A stretch of DNA of 64,000 nt, from contig CP142452.1 in the NCBI GenBank assembly GCA_038049695.1, forward strand, positions 109,903,501 through 109,967,500, in the 5' to 3' direction. The position numbers were made by a program, and so were the translations under genes. Origin of the DNA: Cinnamomum chago (Eukaryota > Streptophyta > Magnoliopsida > Laurales > Lauraceae). Of this stretch, positions 59,411-64,000 are shown one piece after another. The stretch's first letter is position 1. Every line of letters starts with the position of its first letter. A model generated the notes under the pieces. The model had not been told where the DNA came from, made no database searches, and was given only the letters and a program-made list of their open reading frames with translations.

Positions 59411-61435
59411 ATGGCAGTTATGATCAGGAAGCTATGCTTTAGAACTTTGATTTTTATCTTCTGGGTGTCTCTTAGATTCATGAAACAAGGATCAATCGAG
59501 CTGGTATTCTCTCAAAGACACAGCTTGATAAGCTGCGATTCAACCTCGACAGATGCTCCCTTACACCGTTGCGATGTGAATGCATCGCAGAATCATTGTA
59601 CAACATTCGCCTTGTTATACGCCAATTCATACTACTCGTCGCTATCCAATCTCAGCCTTTACCTGGGACTCAATCAAACAGGAATTGCAGAAGCAAGTGG
59701 ACTACCTATTGGAATGGAGGTTCTTCAGAAGAATCAACCTTTCCTTATACCTATAGACTGCAACTGCAATGGAGGGTTTTTTCAGGCCAAAGTGATCAAG
59801 ACTGCAATCCAAGGAGAGACCTTTGATGGGGTAGCAGCTTCGTTGGAGGGCTTGACCACCTGCAAAGCCATTGAGGAGAAGAACCCAGGTCTCTCACCAT
59901 GGGGACTGGATGACAAGGCCCAAGTGCTGGTTCCATTGATATGCGCCTGCCCAACTGCGTTTCTGCTCAGCCAAGGCACAAAACTCCTTTTGTCCTACCC
60001 AATATATGAAGGTGATACAATTTCTAACTTAGCTTCTGTTTTCAATAATACTGTGGATGCTATCCTCTCTGCCAATAACAGATCGGGACCACCTATTACG
60101 GAGAGTCTAACGACAGTTTCATCTCTTCTGATTCCACTGGACAAAATACCAGACCTTGGTCCCCTGTTGAAAGCTCACGGAACCGATTCGGCTTTCAACA
60201 ATACTAGTGTCCCAGTAATGGATGCAACCAAGAAAAGATCAAGAAGACTCAAGGCATCCATGCTCAGAATTTATATTGCTATTGCTGGGGTAGCAGTAGG
60301 ACTAGCTGCTGCAGTGACTGCTGCAGTTTTGGTGATCCAAGCGAGGAGAAAGCCCAATTTGTGCAATAAGGGAGATGTAGAGCTGCAGCAACTTAATATG
60401 AGAAATGCCCTTGAATTGAAAGATGAGTCAGAGGAACCCCATCTTCCTCTAAATGATCAAAAGCCAGATTACATGCCACACAAGGTGAATTTGGACACAT
60501 TCACTATAGATGAGCTGAGAAGAGCCACTGAAGACTTCAATTTAAGCAACCTCATTGAGGGCTCCATGTTTCATGGCCGTCTCAATGGGAAGAACTTGGC
60601 CATTAAACAAACTAAAGCAGAGACCATCTCCAAAATAGAATACGAGCTTTTCGATGGCACCCATCAACACCCCAACATCCTTCAGCTTCTGGGGACATGT
60701 TTAGGGGATGCTGGCGATTCGTATCTTGTTTTTGAGTATGCGGAGAACGGGTCCTTGAAGGACTGGCTTCATGGGGGCTTGGCAATGAAAAGCCAGTTCA
60801 TTGCTTCTTGTTACTGCTTCTTGACATGGAACCAGAGGCTTAGGATCTGTCTACAGGTCGCCCTTGGCTTACATTACATGCACCATACCATGAATCCAAG
60901 CTATGTTCACAGGAACATTAAGAGCAGGAACGTTCTTCTGGATGAAGAATTCAATGCAAAGATTGCAAATTTTGGGATGGCAAAATGCTGTGACAATTCC
61001 TTAGAAAACCCGCATCTTCTTTCGACAAGGCCTCCAGCCTGGAGCAGAGGCCATATGGCACCTGAGTTTGCTGAACATGGAAGGGTCTCTCCAAGCATTG
61101 ATATCTATGCATACGGAGTGGTCTTGCTTGAAGTCATGTCAGGGCGAACCCCTATAAACAGAGACAGTAAGAAGGGAGAAAGCATTTTCCTCACGGAGCA
61201 GATCAGATCCATATTGCAATCAGACAAGGAAGAAGAGCTCAGGGATTGGATGGACAGTGCCATCGGAGATGCATATTCCTTTTCCCAAGCAATGAGTTTG
61301 GCCAAGATTGCAAGAGCCTGTGTCGAAGAAGATCCATCTTGTAGACCAAGTGCAGAGGAGATTGTCGAAAAGTTGGCAAGATTGGTTGAAGATCTACCTG
61401 AAGGAGAGCAAAACACAAGCCAAGGTATAGCTTAG
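59411..61435 (+). CDS. LYK5-like: LysM receptor-like (pseudo)kinase, LYK4/LYK5 type chitin co-receptor
   Basis: Intronless, 674 residues, as known for LYK4/LYK5 genes. After a hydrophobic N-terminus (about 1-35, likely signal peptide) the ectodomain has C42, C54 and C63 and the two CxC motifs CNC (117-119) and CAC (178-180) that clamp three LysM domains (about 64-100, 122-160, 192-225). N-glycosylation motifs such as NNT and NRS are frequent. A membrane span lies at about 288-310, then a juxtamembrane stretch and a kinase domain (about 375-663). The Gly-rich loop is missing (LIEGSMFHGRLNGK). The ATP lysine is kept (LAIK, K399), but the catalytic HRD is HRN (500-502) and DFG is NFG (520-522). 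Known relatives bind chitin oligomers and signal through an active partner (CERK1); that role here is inferred from family membership. It is full length and undamaged, so the missing residues are a family trait, not decay. Confidence 0.95.
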   Translation: MAVMIRKLCFRTLIFIFWVSLRFMKQGSIELVFSQRHSLISCDSTSTDAPLHRCDVNASQNHCTTFALLYANSYYSSLSNLSLYLGLNQTGIAEASGLPIGMEVLQKNQPFLIPIDCNCNGGFFQAKVIKTAIQGETFDGVAASLEGLTTCKAIEEKNPGLSPWGLDDKAQVLVPLICACPTAFLLSQGTKLLLSYPIYEGDTISNLASVFNNTVDAILSANNRSGPPITESLTTVSSLLIPLDKIPDLGPLLKAHGTDSAFNNTSVPVMDATKKRSRRLKASMLRIYIAIAGVAVGLAAAVTAAVLVIQARRKPNLCNKGDVELQQLNMRNALELKDESEEPHLPLNDQKPDYMPHKVNLDTFTIDELRRATEDFNLSNLIEGSMFHGRLNGKNLAIKQTKAETISKIEYELFDGTHQHPNILQLLGTCLGDAGDSYLVFEYAENGSLKDWLHGGLAMKSQFIASCYCFLTWNQRLRICLQVALGLHYMHHTMNPSYVHRNIKSRNVLLDEEFNAKIANFGMAKCCDNSLENPHLLSTRPPAWSRGHMAPEFAEHGRVSPSIDIYAYGVVLLEVMSGRTPINRDSKKGESIFLTEQIRSILQSDKEEELRDWMDSAIGDAYSFSQAMSLAKIARACVEEDPSCRPSAEEIVEKLARLVEDLPEGEQNTSQGIA

Positions 61436-61622
61436 AACAATGAAAATAGAAGTTGATAAGAATTTCGTGTGCTGTATGTTTGCTCGGTGTTCTGAATTGA
61501 AACAAAAACCACATGACATTATGAACATTATGTAATTAGCAAGTCTAATAATACCATCCTGCATGCTAGTATGGTGCAGATTTTTAGCAGAGGCAGTATC
61601 TCATGTGTTCTTGATAAAAATT

Positions 61623-61628
61623 AATAAA
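61623..61628 (+). terminator. Candidate poly(A) signal of the LysM receptor kinase gene
   Basis: AATAAA lies about 190 bp after the stop codon, in an A/T-rich context. Confidence 0.4.
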
Positions 61629-62189
61629 ATTCAGTTAGAAGCAAGATTCCCCTTTAATCTAGTACCCAACCCTGCAATTGGATTCCTGAACTTATCTCAT
61701 TGTCAATCTCAGGAGTTCGAGACAGCGATATAGCTCCCCCCCACCATTCTCTGTATTTTTTAGAAATCCTTTGATAAACCAGTGGAAAGGCTCCCCACCT
61801 GTAACAATCTAGTTATGGCATTTGTTTCATTAACTTGCCAGACAATTGAAGAGCATGAGCTAAACGTGGGCTGAATTGCTTGCTTGAAAGCAGTGCTATG
61901 GAAATTGGATCGGAGACTAGGATTGTAAGTCGAATGAATATGCTTGATTGGGTTCAAAGAATCAATCCCATGAGAAAAAAATGAACCTTTATCTGTTCTG
62001 GTTGGATGAGAAACATAAATGTAGGTTGAGAACAAATCCAAAAGGCCTCCCTTCATATAATACCATCTTCCTGTCACTCGATTACCATGTTCCAAAAGAA
62101 GCATTTATTTATTTAATTTGAGGTTTCGTCCTATCCAGAACATGGTACCCATTCATTCAAAAAGACAGGACATCTTTGTTTGCTTTAGA
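61629..62189. other. Intergenic, no gene seen
   Basis: The minus-strand open frame of 114 codons at 61760-62104 has no recognisable domain and is not called. Confidence 0.4.
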
Positions 62190-62410
62190 ATACATAGTGA
62201 AATGAGCTCGTGTGAAGGAGTAAGGTGGTGATGTAGATAGGACATTGACTACCTATTATTTAATTACTAAGGTGATCACTGCTCATTCATTTCTCGTCTT
62301 CTATTTGTTCACTTCCTATCAAAGGGAATGTTATTTGATGGTTATTGCTGTATATTCACATCTTCTCTTCTTTTTTTTTATTTAAACCACTTATGCATTT
62401 ATTCCTACTG
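62190..62410 (+). repeat. Dispersed repeat family, copy 3
   Basis: Shares GGTGATGTAGAT.GGAC, ATTACTAAGGTGAT, AAAGGGAATGTTATTTGATGG and TTAAACCACTTAT with the copies at 41715, 42390 and 63000, but is more diverged at its start. Confidence 0.55.
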
Positions 62411-62600
62411 GGTATTCAATATAAACAAATAGAAGTTGCCCTTGAATTAGGTGGATTGTTCACACATCAGGAGACTTCCATTTTGAGCCTTTAGGCTACC
62501 CTTATATCAGCTTGATCAGATGATTTCCGGTCATCATTAAAAGCCAGCTAGATAAGCGGACCATCAATCCATTTTGCTGGTTCATGATTGTATCGATGGG

Positions 62601-62869
62601 GATACCAATTTGATGGGCTTGGGCTTGATTCTTGGATGGGTCTTTTACATGATGGTGTCCGCCCATTCCAGATGCTCTATGTGCCCAAGTTATAGTGGGT
62701 CTGATCACAACAAGCAAACTGCTTACATTTGTTGCAAAGGAGGGTTGGGTAAACAAACCTAGTAAAAGGAAATACTTGGGACACCAATTTGATGGACTTG
62801 GCCTGATTCTTGGGCCTGGTGTTATATGTGGTCGTGTCCAGCTATTCCAGATGCTCTACATGTGTGCAA
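62601..62869. repeat. Diverged tandem duplication, period about 180 bp
   Basis: ACCAATTTGATGG(G/A)CTTGG followed by TGATTCTTGG and CCATTCCAGATGCTCTA (second copy CTATTCCAGATGCTCTA) occurs at about 62604 and again at about 62783. Identity is highest in the first about 90 bp of each unit. Confidence 0.65.
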
Positions 62870-62999
62870 CAATTTCATTTTGGGCTTTGAGAAAGACTGG
62901 GAATGGGAATATTGTCGAGCTTATGAGTGGAGAATGCGCTCTTGTAGAATATATTATAAAAATGTTCACATGCCTAACCTCATCCCCAGTGATAAACAT

Positions 63000-63320
63000 T
63001 TAGCGCCAGTTTGTTTGCATAGAATACCTAGAAATTCTTTGTCAAATTAGCTCCATCAAAAGATTATTAAAGAGGTGGTGAGTGAAGCATATAAAATAAT
63101 GAGGTAGATGGGACCTTCAGTTTTTCTAGGACTCATTTACAAAGCAACAACAATAACTTAATTTTCTGGTACTTAAATCAGTAAGGTGATGGTTGGGTAT
63201 TCATTTTCCGACTTCCTAATTAATTCAATTGCGATTAAAAGAAATATTATTTGATAGTCATTTTGGATATTCACTTCTTATTCTTCATTTTAACCACTTA
63301 TAAAATAATAATTCTAAAAA
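63000..63320 (+). repeat. Dispersed repeat family, copy 4
   Basis: The longest alignment to copy 1: TTTGTTTGCATAGAATACC, TAGAAATTC, GTCAAATTAG, ATTATTAAAGAGGTG, GTAGATGGGACC, GGTGATGGTTGGGTATTCAT, and TATTTGATAGTCATTTTGGA. It contains an extra about 50 bp with CAACAACAATAA. Confidence 0.65.
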
Positions 63321-64000
63321 TTCAATTGCATGAATGAAACAATCAAGCCCTTATAGTAAGTGGTTCTGACGGAAGATTTAATCGCTGCAAGTGTCAAGGA
63401 CATTGCGATGCATTACTAAGATTATGTGTGATGGTAATATAATGTCAACAGCTGGCTGGACCACTTGTGAACCAATAAAATATTATTAAAAAAATTTGTT
63501 TTATAATGACCAATCCCAAATTACTACAAGAGTGAGATCTCTGATGGGGGATCAAATTACCACAAGAGTGAGATTTCTGTGCGGGGTGGGGACCAAATTA
63601 CTACAAGAACGAGATCTTTTTTACTGCAATCTTCATGTTATTTGAAACAGGGAAGTTCCTAAATAGAACATGTAGCATATTTGCGTCCATCACTAGAAAT
63701 CATTCGGTGGGGCGTACCTTTGAAATTCAGATCAGATTCCTCCGAATCACAGTCTCGCCGTATTTCATTATTAAGGAAATTCTCAATTTAATTAATCAAA
63801 ATTATAAATACAATCCACCATTCATGAAACTAAAATTCTAAGGATTCCAAAAGCATTTCCAAATCCAGAATTCAATTCATCAGTACATTAATTATCCAGC
63901 ACTAGCTTAGAAATTCCCCGGCCATACATAGGAGCCACTTTTCAGAAATGCCTCGTACGTATATATAGGCCCATTTAAGAAGAGAAGACTGTAAAGATTA
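63321..64000. other. Intergenic, no gene seen
   Basis: The phrase ATTAC(T/C)ACAAGAGTGAGAT(C/T)T occurs three times with slight changes (about 63521, 63556, 63598), a small local repeat. No gene is seen before the window ends. Confidence 0.45.

Noticed and set aside
1-64000. CRISPR array, phage, plasmid or bacterial operon
   Set aside because: No regularly spaced repeats with unique spacers and no prokaryotic gene organisation; all supported genes are plant-type.

Overview
This window is nuclear DNA of a flowering plant. It carries a few plant-specific genes separated by long AT-rich, transposon-rich intergenic stretches. Supporting signs are large introns with plant-type GT..AG sites, many (CT)n and (TA)n microsatellites, LTR, SINE, hAT, PIF/Harbinger and Mutator-type remnants, and gene families known only from land plants (MIZ1/DUF617, LysM receptor kinase). 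The species cannot be fixed from sequence alone. A woody magnoliid or early-diverging eudicot is my guess. No tRNA, rRNA, CRISPR, phage or organellar gene was found.

Genes, left to right. (1) A single-exon MIZ1-like DUF617 gene (12700-13449, +), with a TATA box at about 12543. (2) An eight-exon MATE/DETOXIFICATION transporter gene (27136 down to 16936, minus). I resolved every splice junction; the joined frame encodes 489 residues. Its introns span about 8.7 kb and hold a Tourist MITE, a tRNA-derived SINE, two RTE-type tails and a possible retropseudogene. (3) A broken PIF/Harbinger transposase gene (43102-44330, +). (4) A small plant-type protein gene (47521-47829, +) behind a CT-repeat leader. 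(5) An intronless LysM receptor-like kinase gene of the LYK4/LYK5 chitin co-receptor type (59411-61435, +), whose kinase lacks the canonical catalytic residues.

The rest is mostly mobile-element sediment. A foldback element lies at 1465-2748 and a TRIM-like LTR near 7269. A degenerate tandem array at 28540-29580 is interrupted by a near-perfect hairpin MITE with 9-bp target duplications. hAT-type MITEs with 8-bp duplications lie at 30085-30504, 38422-38769 and 58239-58631. An LTR element at 31060-34454 (duplication CTAGG) split a tandem pair of SINE heads. A 2.5-kb solo LTR lies at 50487-53031. Tourist MITEs lie at 23050-23280 and 54810-55341. A dispersed repeat family has four copies (41.7, 42.4, 62.2 and 63.0 kb).

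The genes do not form a pathway or cluster. They are independent plant genes: hydrotropism/growth control, vacuolar or plasma-membrane transport, an unknown small protein, and chitin perception. The most novel content is structural: a tRNA-derived SINE family with target duplications on two of its three copies, the hairpin MITE inside a satellite-like array, and the datable nested insertions at 30.8-34.5 kb.
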